Shown: positions 37,987 to 47,801, counted from the first letter of the stretch. The stretch: DNA of 64,000 nt from Candidatus Bathyarchaeota archaeon (GCA_026014585.1 JAOZIA010000024.1:372001-436000), one strand, 5' to 3'. Numbers and translations are program-made. Notes: a model not told the origin generated them from the letters alone.

Positions 37987-38271
37987 TTATCCGAATTGTT
38001 CCAGCACTTGTCGTCCAAAATTAGTTATTTCCACTGCATAAAAATTGTAAGGCGGCAGATTTTTCAAAGCATCTGGCACGTTCACCAGCAAAGATTTTGC
38101 CAGAATCCTAACGGCATCATTTATGGTTATAGGAGTTAAACCTGTTTTTTTATGTATTAACTCACCCTTCACTAATTCGCCTTCACTGAATTCTGAGAGG
38201 GCAACGAGAACTTTTTTTGCATCCATATCAATCATGTTAAAATCTTCAAGGTCAAAATCAGATATAGTCAT
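37987..38271 (-). CDS. Small winged-helix-like protein
   Basis: A 94-residue protein whose order, KKVLVALSEFSEGELVKGEL, then IHKKTGLTPITINDAVRILAKSLLV and a wing-like YNFYAVEITNFGRQVLEQFG, is that of a compact winged-helix DNA-binding domain. The acidic N-terminus (DFDLEDFNMIDMD) precedes it. It could regulate the adjoining pilin-like or small genes. No family name is recognised. Confidence 0.6.
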   Translation of the reverse strand: MTISDFDLEDFNMIDMDAKKVLVALSEFSEGELVKGELIHKKTGLTPITINDAVRILAKSLLVNVPDALKNLPPYNFYAVEITNFGRQVLEQFG

Positions 38272-38354
38272 ACAAAAACCTCACTAGAAATAGTTGCAGG
38301 TTTCCAATAAAAACTATTTGAAAAAAGTAGCTGAACAGTTGAGCTGATGGGTTG

Positions 38355-39437
38355 TTATGTGTAGTTGGCTGTGACAGTTACATCAGTTGAGGGCACTGTG
38401 AATGTTGTTGCGGTTTTTGTTAGTCCATCACCGTTGGTCCAGCTTGAGAAGTGATATACAGCATTGTCCCACCCCTTTAGAGGCGAAGAAGCAACAACTG
38501 TGTGTGTTGAACCAATTGTCCAAGAAAACTTTGTGTTGGCTACGTCCCATCGGTCATAGTTAACACCATCAATAGTGAGAACGGTTATGCCACTATCAAG
38601 CGTGTTCAAACCTGAACTTCTAAAACTCACATAAACTGTTGACTGCACATAGTTTGCTGTAACTGTGACGGATTCGTCTGGAACAGTGAAGGTTCCTGAA
38701 GCATCAACTAAGCCGTTGCCGTTAGTCCAATTATAAAACACAAAACCCTTAGACGGAGTATCCCACGTGTAAGCTGGACTTAAAGCTTCAACAGTATGGG
38801 TATCTCCTGAAACCCAATTGAAAGTTAAATAATCTACCCATTTATGCGAAACCCCATCAATTACGATACCTTGACCATCAAAATGAGTTAAATTGGTTGC
38901 GAATCTTATGGTGACTGGTATTCCGGGAACTGGTGTTGCCGTTGGAGTGGGCGTCGCAGTTGGGGTTGGAGTGGGCAGTGCAGGAGTAGAAGTAGATGGA
39001 GTACCCGATGATGGAGAGGCAACAATGGAAGTGCTTATTTGATTACCGTCTGCAAAAATCACTTTTACGGTGTATGTTTGACCTACTGTCAAAGTTTGAC
39101 CTGCAATGCTAAGAAAGGCTACATTTTCAGATGGGATAGTGGGGGTCCACACGGCAGGGGGAGTTGTGTTGTTTGTGACAGTTACGCCTTGCACATAAAT
39201 TTTGTTAATAGTGATAGAATCCATTCCAGCGTTTCTAACGTATAACCGTATAGTTCCAGTCGTGGAATCTGCTGAGGCAAGATCAATTTGGGGCATGCCA
39301 ACGCCAGTCGAACCCAGCCAGCCTGTAACAAAAGCATAAAGCGCAACTCCGGAAACCACTACAATAACCACAAGTAACAAGGTGCCAATAATTGGTGAAA
39401 TAGCTCTTGTTTTCTTCCACAGGTTATACATAATCAT
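38355..39437 (-). CDS. Archaeal pilin-like protein with two InlB-type repeats
   Basis: A 360-residue protein starting with a class III signal: WKKTRA followed by ISPIIGTLLLVVIVVVSGVALYAFVTG, the archaeal type IV pilin N-terminus (DUF1628-like) cut by a prepilin peptidase. A first beta domain (about 45-140) is followed by a Thr/Pro linker (TPTPTATPTPTATPVP) and two ~85-residue repeats, each with YDRW/HKW.D...F.W..G.THTV and a ..F..WTNG.GL....TFTVP...VTVTANY end. The repeats are like those of the 12934-14601 protein. It would form a filament subunit with an exposed adhesive tip. Confidence 0.82.
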   Translation of the reverse strand: MIMYNLWKKTRAISPIIGTLLLVVIVVVSGVALYAFVTGWLGSTGVGMPQIDLASADSTTGTIRLYVRNAGMDSITINKIYVQGVTVTNNTTPPAVWTPTIPSENVAFLSIAGQTLTVGQTYTVKVIFADGNQISTSIVASPSSGTPSTSTPALPTPTPTATPTPTATPVPGIPVTIRFATNLTHFDGQGIVIDGVSHKWVDYLTFNWVSGDTHTVEALSPAYTWDTPSKGFVFYNWTNGNGLVDASGTFTVPDESVTVTANYVQSTVYVSFRSSGLNTLDSGITVLTIDGVNYDRWDVANTKFSWTIGSTHTVVASSPLKGWDNAVYHFSSWTNGDGLTKTATTFTVPSTDVTVTANYT

Positions 39438-39526
39438 TCCATGTCTATTATTGTAGTTAGGCTATTGAACTGCTTTAAGTCTTACGAATCACTAATCAAT
39501 ATCGGGGAAAACCTTATAAAAATTTA

Positions 39527-42500
39527 TCAAAACCGCATTCTTTTCTTATGCTTTTGTCTCAAAACAAGAACAGCAACCACTATAGCAACAATCACCACCA
39601 CACATATCAAGAGCCAGACAGGAATCGTTTGGCTCACAGGAGCACCAACAAAAACAATTGACACTTCATGCGTACTAAAATGCGTTACATACCAAACATA
39701 ATAGTTCTCTGCATCCTGAGTATAACCTTGGTCTGCACATAAAACGCCATCAACATAAACCTCTGGCGCGTCCCCGTTGGGTATAGCATTTTTAGGTATA
39801 GTAACGTTACCAAACCCAACCTCACCAGGTTCACCAGAAATCATAAAGGACACAGAAGTGGTAGCGGATGTTTGATTTGTAGTTATGACAACATTGCTCA
39901 TTTGAGAAACTGTGATGTTTCCAGATATTGTAAGATAAACAATTTGACCAGTATCTGTTGTAGCTTGAATTGTGCCCGTACTTTCAGTAGGGGTTGGTGT
40001 AGGAGTGACTATTGGGGATGCCGTTGGAGTAGGCGTACTAGGTCTAAAGCCTCCGCCACCCCCACCGCCGCCTCCGCCCCCACCTGAAGCGGAAGAAAGG
40101 GTGATTGTATCATTGTACGTGTTAGAAACTAGTCCAGCGTTATCCCTGACCTGATAGTAAACAGTTTTTTCACCAGCACCCGAAGTTAAAACCCAAGACT
40201 TCGTAGAAGAAGCAGTCTCCCAGGCACTCCAACTAGAATCATCATTGCTGTAGCGGGCTTGCCCAACCCCAGAGGTTGCATCAGAATATGTTAAAGTCAA
40301 AAGTACACTTGTAGACCCAGTGCTTAAATCATTAAAATTAATCACAACAGAACCAGTGGGACTAACAGTGTCCAAAACAATAGTGCCCAAAAAAGAATCA
40401 GACACAAAACCAACATTATCCCTAACTTGGAAATACACCGTCTTGACACCATCACCCAGAGCTAAAACCCATGCCTTGGCTGTTGCAAACGCTTCCCAGT
40501 TAGTCCATGTTGAACCGTCACTGCTAAAACGCATCTGGCTTACGCCTGAACCACTATCAGAAGCAGTCAAAGTTAAAGTGACATCAGTGGAAGTGACATA
40601 TTCATCACCTGAGTTGATAATAATTGACCCCAAAGGACCTGAAGTATCTAAAATTATTGTGCCACTGTACGTGCTTGAAATTAAGCCAGCAGCATCTTTG
40701 ATTTGATAATACACGGTTTTTGTGCCATCATCAGAAGTTAAAGTCCAATCCTTACTTGCAGATGTGCCTTCCCAACTGCTCCAAGAAAACCCATCATTGC
40801 TGAAACGCATTTGGCTAACCCCAGAGCCACTATCAGAGGCAGTTAAAGTTAACAAAACACTCGTAGAAGTTGTGTAGGCATCACCGCTGTTAATAACAAT
40901 AGAACCCGACGGGTTAGCAGTATCTAAAATGATGGTTGCAGAATATGAAATGGAAGTGAACCCTGCGTTATCCTTCACTTGATAATAAACGGTTTTTGTC
41001 CCATTACCATCGGAGAGCATCCAAGTTTTACTTGAAGCCACATTTTCCCAACTGCTCCATAACGTGCCGTCATTGCTAAAGCGCATTTGGCTCACTCCCG
41101 AACCCTCGTCAACCGCCGTTAAGGTTAATGTTACGTTTGCAGAAGTGGCATAAGCATCCCCATTGTTGATTATGATGGAACCGGTGGGAGCAGTGGTATC
41201 TAGCACAATTGATGCGGAGTAGGTATCTGATACAAATCCAACGTTATCTTTGACCTGATAGTACACTGTTTTTTCGCCATCACCTGCACTTAACACCCAA
41301 GATTTGTTGGTAACTGGGCTTTCCCAAGACTCTGTGTCCCAGACGTCATCATTGCTGAAGCGCACTTGGCTGACTCCTGAACTGCCATCAGCGTAGGTTA
41401 GTGTTAACGTGACGCTGGTTGAGGTTGTGTAGGCATCTCCATTATTGATGAGTATCGAGCCAGTTGGGGAAGTTGTATCTAAGAGTATAGTGTCTGAGTA
41501 TGTTGAAATTAAGCCTGCATTATCCTTTATTTGATAATAAACGGTTTTTGCACCATCACCAGATGGCAGGTCCCACGATTTAGTTGAAGCAGGAGTCTCC
41601 CATGCACTCCAGTTTGTTCCATCGTTGCTATACCGAACTAAACTAACTTCTGACCCCACATCTGAATAAGTCAAAGCTAAAGTTACAACAGGCGAGGTTG
41701 TGTATGTATCCCCATTATTAATGACAATAGAGCCCAAGGGCGGGATTGTATCATGAATTGAAAAGCTGATGTCCTTTGTTCTGGAATCCGAGAAGACAAC
41801 ATAAGGGTAGCATGTGCTGCTTGAAAAGTGATAGTTAACACTGAGCCCCGACCCTACCCAAGAGTCACTGACAACAATAGTAGGTCCCCAAGTTGTGGGC
41901 TGTGAGCTGTCTGATGCTTTGTATTCTGCAAATTGTCCCGCCTTGCAGATGGCATAAATTGAACCACTGTCACTACTAGTTAATGATACCGCTTTTTCAT
42001 CTTGTGAACTGGAGGCAAAAAGAGAGAGTCCTTTGGTCCAAGTGGATCCCTTATCGTTACTGTAAGAATAGCAAATGTTACTGTCACTTGCACTAAATTG
42101 ATACTGGAACGCAACCATAACAATATCATCGCTATGTGTTGCGGTAATTGAAGGAAATTGACAATCATTTGTTAAGCCATCAATATTGGTGAATTGGCTC
42201 CAAGTAGACCCAAAATCAGTTGACCTCTCGACCCTAATTTCGCCTGAACTATCAAAGTCCACTGTATATCGATAAGCAATGTAGAGGTAACCTTGAGCAT
42301 TTGTTAAGCTTGTTTGAGTATACACATTGCTGTCTGGCCAATTGCCATGTATTTTGCTATTTGTCCAAGTGGCGCCGTGATCTGTTGATTTAGCGAACAT
42401 CAAGTCGCGGTCGTCGTTATTGTAGACGCACTCATAAGAAATGTACTGACGATTGAAACCGCCATACTGATATTCGCTACTTATGGAAGGGAAACGGTAA

Positions 42501-44350
42501 TCTTGCCCAGAATCACTATCAACACATACCCAACTCCAAGAACTATCACAGTACCTTAAAACCCAGATTTGATGCTCGCTTGCAGAAACTTCGAGTTCCG
42601 CTGCAACATAGATGTCATTGTTGTAGGGGTCAATTGCTATTGTCGGATTCAGTAAATTGTTGTAATCAGAGTATCCTACAATTGAGGTTGACCAAGTTTG
42701 TCCAGTATCTGTTGATTTCTCAACAAAAATACCGGTATAGCCTGACAACTCATAGAAGTCCTGATAGGCAACATAGATGTTTCCTAAACTATCGGTTGCT
42801 GTGGCAATTTTTCCATCAATAGAATCTTGGTCTGTATTAACAGTTGCAGGGTTTGTCCATGTTGTTGTGAAAGGAGCCAAAACGATGTTTAAACATACGC
42901 TACTTCCCGCTGGGATTGCGCAGGGAGCATCTTGTGAGTTAGAAAGCTCCACTGAATATCGTGACAGCGTTGTTGAAGTGATTCCATAATTAGTAATTTT
43001 TAGAAAGAAGTTTTGGTTATCGACACTTGACACGTAATTTTTGAATTCAGTTATGTCAATAACAAATTGGTTATGGTTTAGTTGCTGGGTGCCACCATTA
43101 ATGAAGGCTGTCAAATATTTCGTACATATAGGTGAACCAGGGGTTCCCATGCCTAACTCTATAACCAAATTACCCCTTCGTCCATCTGTTAAAGTAAATG
43201 ACTCAGCTAATTGGGGCGTGTAATCAATCACATCGTTATAGACATAACACGTTTTAACCCATTGCTTTGCCGCTTCATAGGAAATCCAGTAAAAACCATC
43301 AGGAACATGTTCACCAGTAAAACCTACGCCCCACGAATTTGCAACTTTAAATGCCCCATAATGTGTGACCCCATTTTCTGTGTATGCCAAGTTATCATCG
43401 TAACCTACGATTGTGTTTGCATGGTTTATGGTGGGAGAGTAATAGTTGTCAGTAGTCCACATGTCGTCGCTTGTCAGATACGTAAAGCGTCCTGCACCAA
43501 CCCCGATAGACGCCAAGTTTCCTGAGGCAATCCAATTCTTCAAAGCAGTGATTCCGTTATCGGTTGTGATGTCTATATATTGAAGACTTGAGGCAGCACC
43601 ACGGTATAATGTTGCTTCCGTCCATGCATCCCCCGAAGGCCAAGACGTGTAATCACTATCTGAATAAGGCATTTCTTCCCATGAACACAAACCAAGGTTA
43701 CAGACCAAATCAATAGCAAAAGAAACACTTGAACCAGAATCAACCCCTCCATTAATCAAATTGTACAGAAAAGCAGGACTCATTATTTTGCTCTGAAAAC
43801 TTGTGGTCTGCCATGCAGCATTAGAGACATCCCAGTTGTGCTCTTTGGCTTCTTGGAATGTTTTCATGTAATATGCAATTGACCAAGCCGTGCAGGAGCC
43901 CTGTTGACCTTGATTGCCTATTGGGGGAAACCAAATGGATGCTGATTGGTCAATCGAGGTGGGTGCGCTGAGCCCTGTATTTATTGTATCGATTAAAGTC
44001 AAGTTTTCGGCAATCAAGTCCCATTCTTGCTCGGTTGGAGGACAAAAACCGGTTCCGTAGCCATCAATTATCTGGCTATAGTTTTTTCCTTCTTCGTAAA
44101 CTCCAATTTCACTTTTAAGCTGGTTAATCTCTGAGGGGGTTGCTATATGTTTGCTGATGCTTACGCTTCCAGAGGAAGTGTACAGTTGTGTGTTCGTGTC
44201 TTCGCTAGGTACAGCCAAACTTGCTGAAGTATTTTTATCTGTTGTATTGGCACCTAAGGCTTCAGACTCTTGAACTATAGATACAAAGAGCAAACAACAG
44301 AAAAACAATGCTATTAGCAAATTCAATAGCGATTTTTTCAAGCAATTCAA
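39527..44350 (-). CDS. Giant surface protein: papain-like peptidase, Asp-box propeller, six Ig-like repeats
   Basis: A 1607-residue exported protein. Signal peptide 1-33; papain-like (C1A) domain with Cys153 (QGQQGSCTAWS), His310 (NHANTIVGYDD) and Asn of VANSWGVGF; a beta region; then a sialidase-type propeller with Asp-boxes (STDTGQTWS, STDHGATWT, STDFGSTWS, SNDKGSTWT) at about 535-770; six ~90-residue Ig-like repeats (about 872-1416), each starting GS(I/V)(V/I)IN.GD and ending YYQ(I/V)KD..G..S...; a run of 12 Gly; a Thr/Pro linker; a last beta domain; and a C-terminal membrane helix with basic tail. It likely sits on the cell surface, cutting proteins and binding sugars or neighbours. Confidence 0.85.
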   Translation of the reverse strand: MNCLKKSLLNLLIALFFCCLLFVSIVQESEALGANTTDKNTSASLAVPSEDTNTQLYTSSGSVSISKHIATPSEINQLKSEIGVYEEGKNYSQIIDGYGTGFCPPTEQEWDLIAENLTLIDTINTGLSAPTSIDQSASIWFPPIGNQGQQGSCTAWSIAYYMKTFQEAKEHNWDVSNAAWQTTSFQSKIMSPAFLYNLINGGVDSGSSVSFAIDLVCNLGLCSWEEMPYSDSDYTSWPSGDAWTEATLYRGAASSLQYIDITTDNGITALKNWIASGNLASIGVGAGRFTYLTSDDMWTTDNYYSPTINHANTIVGYDDNLAYTENGVTHYGAFKVANSWGVGFTGEHVPDGFYWISYEAAKQWVKTCYVYNDVIDYTPQLAESFTLTDGRRGNLVIELGMGTPGSPICTKYLTAFINGGTQQLNHNQFVIDITEFKNYVSSVDNQNFFLKITNYGITSTTLSRYSVELSNSQDAPCAIPAGSSVCLNIVLAPFTTTWTNPATVNTDQDSIDGKIATATDSLGNIYVAYQDFYELSGYTGIFVEKSTDTGQTWSTSIVGYSDYNNLLNPTIAIDPYNNDIYVAAELEVSASEHQIWVLRYCDSSWSWVCVDSDSGQDYRFPSISSEYQYGGFNRQYISYECVYNNDDRDLMFAKSTDHGATWTNSKIHGNWPDSNVYTQTSLTNAQGYLYIAYRYTVDFDSSGEIRVERSTDFGSTWSQFTNIDGLTNDCQFPSITATHSDDIVMVAFQYQFSASDSNICYSYSNDKGSTWTKGLSLFASSSQDEKAVSLTSSDSGSIYAICKAGQFAEYKASDSSQPTTWGPTIVVSDSWVGSGLSVNYHFSSSTCYPYVVFSDSRTKDISFSIHDTIPPLGSIVINNGDTYTTSPVVTLALTYSDVGSEVSLVRYSNDGTNWSAWETPASTKSWDLPSGDGAKTVYYQIKDNAGLISTYSDTILLDTTSPTGSILINNGDAYTTSTSVTLTLTYADGSSGVSQVRFSNDDVWDTESWESPVTNKSWVLSAGDGEKTVYYQVKDNVGFVSDTYSASIVLDTTAPTGSIIINNGDAYATSANVTLTLTAVDEGSGVSQMRFSNDGTLWSSWENVASSKTWMLSDGNGTKTVYYQVKDNAGFTSISYSATIILDTANPSGSIVINSGDAYTTSTSVLLTLTASDSGSGVSQMRFSNDGFSWSSWEGTSASKDWTLTSDDGTKTVYYQIKDAAGLISSTYSGTIILDTSGPLGSIIINSGDEYVTSTDVTLTLTASDSGSGVSQMRFSSDGSTWTNWEAFATAKAWVLALGDGVKTVYFQVRDNVGFVSDSFLGTIVLDTVSPTGSVVINFNDLSTGSTSVLLTLTYSDATSGVGQARYSNDDSSWSAWETASSTKSWVLTSGAGEKTVYYQVRDNAGLVSNTYNDTITLSSASGGGGGGGGGGGGFRPSTPTPTASPIVTPTPTPTESTGTIQATTDTGQIVYLTISGNITVSQMSNVVITTNQTSATTSVSFMISGEPGEVGFGNVTIPKNAIPNGDAPEVYVDGVLCADQGYTQDAENYYVWYVTHFSTHEVSIVFVGAPVSQTIPVWLLICVVVIVAIVVAVLVLRQKHKKRMRF
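40051..40085 (-). repeat. Poly-glycine GGN tract
   Basis: A GGN-triplet run codes for 12 glycines between the sixth Ig-like repeat and the Thr/Pro linker of the giant surface protein. Such tracts can change length by slippage. Confidence 0.7.
40095..41745 (-). repeat. Six tandem ~270-bp repeats inside the giant surface gene
   Basis: Each unit encodes one ~90-residue Ig-like repeat with the same opening (GS.(V/I)IN.GD.Y.TS), middle (SGVSQ.RFSNDG..WS.WE) and end (GTKTVYYQVKDNAG). Units 3-5 are most alike. The array is a likely site of copy-number change by recombination. Confidence 0.8.
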
Positions 44351-44489
44351 CTTCCTTAAGGAACTACTTTACAGGTATTCAAGTTCTATAGGGTTAACAG
44401 GCTCATTTTATGCAAAGGACACTTTATGAATCTTTCCAAAATCAAACTGAAAACGGGCATCTTTGCAAACAACTTAGCCTTGTTTGTTT

Positions 44490-45230
44490 CTAACTAATTT
44501 TCTTTATAGTCTTTAACTTTCTATAAATTAGCCATATCATAACGCCAACAACAATTAAAACTGTAACAAACAATTCAGCATAAATATATTGAGCCTCAAT
44601 AGCCGCTGAAGTTGGAGTTATTGTCTGATTATTTGTAGGTTCTGTAGATTGTGTTGGCTGTTGAGTAGTGGTTGGGCTTGATGGTATTGGTGTTGAATCT
44701 GAAACTGTAAAATCTGTTTCTTGGAAGGCAGCCCAATTAACTTGGTTAAATGACAGCATATTTCTTTCGTTTCTAGCCCAAACAACTAAGCTGTGAGAGC
44801 CATAAGTCAAATTTTCAATAGCTATACTGCCTTGATAATACCCCGCAATGTATGAAAGAGGTACTTTTATTGTTTTAGCTACTACTTCATCATTATATGT
44901 AGATTGCCAATAACTTGCCTGAGTCCATAGTGCATCCACAACTTTTTCCTTTGGATAATCAACTAAACAGCCAGCAAATATGTATTCTTCAAATAATGTT
45001 CCGCTCCAAACTACAGAGTATCCTGAAGGCGCTTGAATCTTAAAATTTAGTACAATTGTATTTTGGTCTAGTTGTTTTATAGAATTCAAGATTTCAATAT
45101 TATCATTTGTACCATAGACATCAGTTTCTTGTGCTGCAACAAAACCAATGAACCCCAAAGAAGAAACTAAAAGTACTGTCATTAGCAGCAGTACCATGCT
45201 TTTGCTAAGTTTCTTTTTTACTGTTTTCAC
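44490..45230 (-). CDS. Surface protein with C-terminal anchor
   Basis: A 246-residue exported protein: signal peptide (MVLLLMTVLLVSSLGFIGFVAA), a beta-rich domain (about 38-180, NIEILNSIKQLDQNTIVLNF ... SHSLVVWARNE), a Thr/Pro/Gln linker (about 185-212) and one membrane helix with a basic tail (FVTVLIVVGVMIWLIYRKLK). No catalytic motif is seen. It overlaps the upstream surface gene by 26 bases, and both share the same architecture, so the two are probably made together and may form one envelope complex with the giant protein downstream. Confidence 0.75.
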   Translation of the reverse strand: MKTVKKKLSKSMVLLLMTVLLVSSLGFIGFVAAQETDVYGTNDNIEILNSIKQLDQNTIVLNFKIQAPSGYSVVWSGTLFEEYIFAGCLVDYPKEKVVDALWTQASYWQSTYNDEVVAKTIKVPLSYIAGYYQGSIAIENLTYGSHSLVVWARNERNMLSFNQVNWAAFQETDFTVSDSTPIPSSPTTTQQPTQSTEPTNNQTITPTSAAIEAQYIYAELFVTVLIVVGVMIWLIYRKLKTIKKIS

Positions 45231-45810
45231 CTTCTACTCTCAATTTCAAACTATGCTTCCTATAAACAACCAACAAAGCAACAGCAACAATAACGGCTCC
45301 TGCAATACCGCCAGAAAGAAGTAGTGGTGTTCTTGAAAATGAAGTATTGGGTATTTGGGAAGTCTGGTTCGTTTGTGCTGCTATTACTTTGAAATTTACT
45401 TGAGCGTCAAAGGATTCATCAACTGGAATGGCATAATACATCCAACTGAGATGGACCGCACCAGTAATTTGAAGTGTATGTTCACCTTGCGCCAGATTGT
45501 TTAAGACTAATCCTCCGCCTGTAGGTAATGGCGCATTGTAAATTCTTGAAGGCTCATCACTTGAATAACTCTCAGGAATCTGTTGTTGAGAAATCAGTTG
45601 CCCATCTAAATAGTACTTAACGATTGTTGAATTGAGCAAAAACCAATCATCGGCATTTCTATAAGTTATAGAAAATTGAACTGGAATGTCGCTACCATAA
45701 ATAGAACCTTCAATAGGTGATTGAACCGTAAAAGTAGTAACCTTGTTTTCGCAGTTCACGTGAGGTACACAGCACATAAAAAGGGCAATGAAAAAACAAG
45801 AAAGAACCAA
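45205..45810 (-). CDS. Surface protein with C-terminal anchor
   Basis: A 201-residue exported protein: signal peptide (LSCFFIALFMCCVPHVNC), one Ig-like beta domain (about 25-150, FTVQSPIEGSIYGSDIPVQF ... AQGEHTLQITGAVHLSW) and a C-terminal helix with basic tail (LLSGGIAGAVIVAVALLVVYRK). Its beta domain ends in the phrase 'GEHTLQI', as the neighbour's does in 'GSHSLVV', suggesting related domains. It is the first gene of a two-gene unit on the minus strand, downstream of tRNA-Arg. Function is unknown. Confidence 0.75.
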   Translation of the reverse strand: MVLSCFFIALFMCCVPHVNCENKVTTFTVQSPIEGSIYGSDIPVQFSITYRNADDWFLLNSTIVKYYLDGQLISQQQIPESYSSDEPSRIYNAPLPTGGGLVLNNLAQGEHTLQITGAVHLSWMYYAIPVDESFDAQVNFKVIAAQTNQTSQIPNTSFSRTPLLLSGGIAGAVIVAVALLVVYRKHSLKLRVEGENSKKET

Positions 45811-46036
45811 ACAATCCTTACTAATTATCTTTGTTTTTCTTGGCAGTTAAAGCACCATATTTGGCTTTAACTTGTTTGAAATAAAAGGATTTTTGTCAAA
45901 GTTTCTTTACTTGGCTAAGTCAAACTTTCCTGACTAAACATTTCAACTACAAACAATGATAAGCAAACTCTCATCCTTGACTGTTATATTCATGTTTGCA
46001 TGTTCCAGCCTGCTCGCCACCCAAAGAGGATAAGTA

Positions 46037-46114
<78 letters not shown>

Positions 46115-46199
46115 AATGGGCTTGAATAGTTGATACATTCACATATAATTTTACCTATCGCTTAACCCAAAAAACAAACCATAATTAAAGAAAAAAATG

Positions 46200-47045
46200 T
46201 CAATCTTCAATGGTTGCCAGTTTTTGTCCACACTTGATACAGTACTGTGAAGCCAGCTGGTTTTGTGCGCCGCAACGATGACAATACTTAACCTCTACGG
46301 CGGGGGCGGGTGGCGTGTAGAGGGGTTCTGGTTCAGGTGGCGGAGGTACGATTCGGAAAAATGAAGCCGCCAGCAAACCCCAAACCACATACTGCAACAG
46401 CCCAACTAACCCAGTGACGATGGTGAAGTTGGTTTGGGAAAAGGAGGTGTTTAGCACAAGTATAGCAGCTACTATGTCGATTACGGCTATGGTTATTGCG
46501 CTTGCCAGTAGCACTTTGGCGGTTGTCTTAAAGAGGGCCACGCCTGATTTTTCTGCAAGCACATTTAGGGAACGTATGAAAAACACTGCAAACATTACAG
46601 TTGCTAAGCCTGCAATTACGGGTTCAGAAACTGAAAGCAACTCAGACGTGAAAGATGGCGTATCGGCAATTGAAACTACGCTAACTGGGTTAGGGGTTAA
46701 GTTAGGGTTTAATTCTGAGGCACTAAACAGTAAAGCTGTGATACCTATGATTACTCCAACAATTGCGGCTGTTGCGATAAAGGCTATAGCGCCATATAGG
46801 ATATTGTTGAATATGCCGTGTTCTTTGTAATCGCGTGATAGCCCAAACATGCTTACCAAAAAAAGAATTATTCCAACAAACCCTGCAAGACCAAGTAAAC
46901 CACCGAAAACACCTAACACTAACCAATTAATCGTGCCTACGGCGGAGGCCGCGTTGCCTGCAACAGTTAAAACTGACCCGGCACCACTTACAACCATCAA
47001 AAGCGAGCCAACCATCCCTAACATGCGATTTGACGCAACAGTCAC
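46200..47045 (-). CDS. DUF996-like membrane protein with zinc ribbon
   Basis: A ~281-residue protein with about seven helices and a C-terminal zinc ribbon (CHRCGAQNQLASQYCIKCGQ, four Cys) after a Pro-rich linker (PPPPEPEP). The opening ASNRMLGMVGSLLMVVSG and the stretch YKEHGIFNNILYGAIAF resemble archaeal DUF996 membrane proteins ('..LG.iG.iL...', '...y.d..iF.n.l...i'). I start at GTG 47043-47045, which gives a family-like N-terminus; TTG 47060 is possible. Function is unknown; a ribbon in the cytoplasm could bind protein or nucleic acid. Confidence 0.7.
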   Translation of the reverse strand: MTVASNRMLGMVGSLLMVVSGAGSVLTVAGNAASAVGTINWLVLGVFGGLLGLAGFVGIILFLVSMFGLSRDYKEHGIFNNILYGAIAFIATAAIVGVIIGITALLFSASELNPNLTPNPVSVVSIADTPSFTSELLSVSEPVIAGLATVMFAVFFIRSLNVLAEKSGVALFKTTAKVLLASAITIAVIDIVAAILVLNTSFSQTNFTIVTGLVGLLQYVVWGLLAASFFRIVPPPPEPEPLYTPPAPAVEVKYCHRCGAQNQLASQYCIKCGQKLATIED

Positions 47046-47120
47046 TTTAACCACCAACAACAGTAAGCAACGTTAAACGGATAAGCATTATGCCAAACAA
47101 AGCATCCACCTATTTGCCAT

Positions 47121-47205
47121 CTATTAGGCTCCAAATAGAAAGTCTATGCAGAAACTATAGAGGGGAGGTCAATAGTGCATTTTCCAACCAAAAACAGTTC
47201 CGCCC
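47121..47205 (+). repeat. 50-bp interspersed repeat, copy C (with 3' extension)
   Basis: The core 47121-47170 reads CTATTAGGCTCCAAATAG, eight bases, TGCAGAAACTATAGAGGGG, AGGTC; 47171-47205 continues as in copy B (GCATTTTCCAACCAAAAACAGTT). A second arm CTATTTG at 47110-47116 could pair with CAAATAG (47132-47138). It lies between the DUF996-like gene and afpA in the 170-bp gap. Confidence 0.85.
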
Positions 47206-47216
47206 TTAAAAGGGGG

Positions 47217-47801
47217 TTACTGGGGTTTTTGCAACCAATCCTCCAAAGCCTGACGCAGCTTCTCTGGATTTTCAAACACATGTGCGTCTTCGGTAGCTTC
47301 GAGTTTACGGGTTTGTTCAGCTTCTTCTTTACGTACGCGTAGTTTCATTTCTTTGCCATTTGGGAGTTTAGTGTAAATCACATTTTCCTTGTAATCAGTG
47401 GGCATAACGTAGAGGGGCACAAACGCTTTTAATCCCATGATTGCGGTGTTAGTGAGTAGGGTGTCGCCGATGCCGTTAACGATTTTAGCCACTGTATTTG
47501 AGCTTGCGGGGGCTATGAGGAATATGCCGTAGCGTTGGCTTTGCACCATCGCAGCAAGGAAAGGCGTGTTAGAGTTGACTTCAACCATGTATTTTGGGAA
47601 GGTTTCTTTGATGGTTTTTTCGAGGTTGTAGTATTTGAGCATGGTTTCGCCTGCTTTGGACGCGAACACTTCAATCGCTAAACTATCAGCGTATTTGGTT
47701 TTGATATCCTTCATTGTCTGCACGACTTCAGCGATTTTGTCTCCGCCACCGCTGATGCCCCATGCAATCTTGCGTTTCTTAACTTTAACTGGGCTTGACA
47801 T
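47217..47801 (-). CDS. afpA: Archaeoflavoprotein AfpA-like
   Basis: A 194-residue flavoprotein of the AfpA (DmrX-like) family. KIAWGISGGGDKIAEVVQTM opens the fold, and IAPASSNTVAKIVNGIGDTLL is the FMN-binding stretch shared with the phosphopantothenoylcysteine decarboxylase fold. In Archaeoglobus, AfpA receives electrons from the iron-sulfur flavoprotein Isf encoded beside it; here the Isf-like gene is immediately upstream, overlapping by 17 bases, so the pair should work as an electron-transfer module. ATG 47799-47801 is chosen over 47969, since that longer frame covers most of the isf gene. Confidence 0.82.
   Translation of the reverse strand: MSSPVKVKKRKIAWGISGGGDKIAEVVQTMKDIKTKYADSLAIEVFASKAGETMLKYYNLEKTIKETFPKYMVEVNSNTPFLAAMVQSQRYGIFLIAPASSNTVAKIVNGIGDTLLTNTAIMGLKAFVPLYVMPTDYKENVIYTKLPNGKEMKLRVRKEEAEQTRKLEATEDAHVFENPEKLRQALEDWLQKPQ

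Noticed and set aside
40095-41745. Six ~270-bp tandem repeats as a CRISPR or satellite
   Set aside because: They are in frame inside one gene and encode Ig-like protein repeats.
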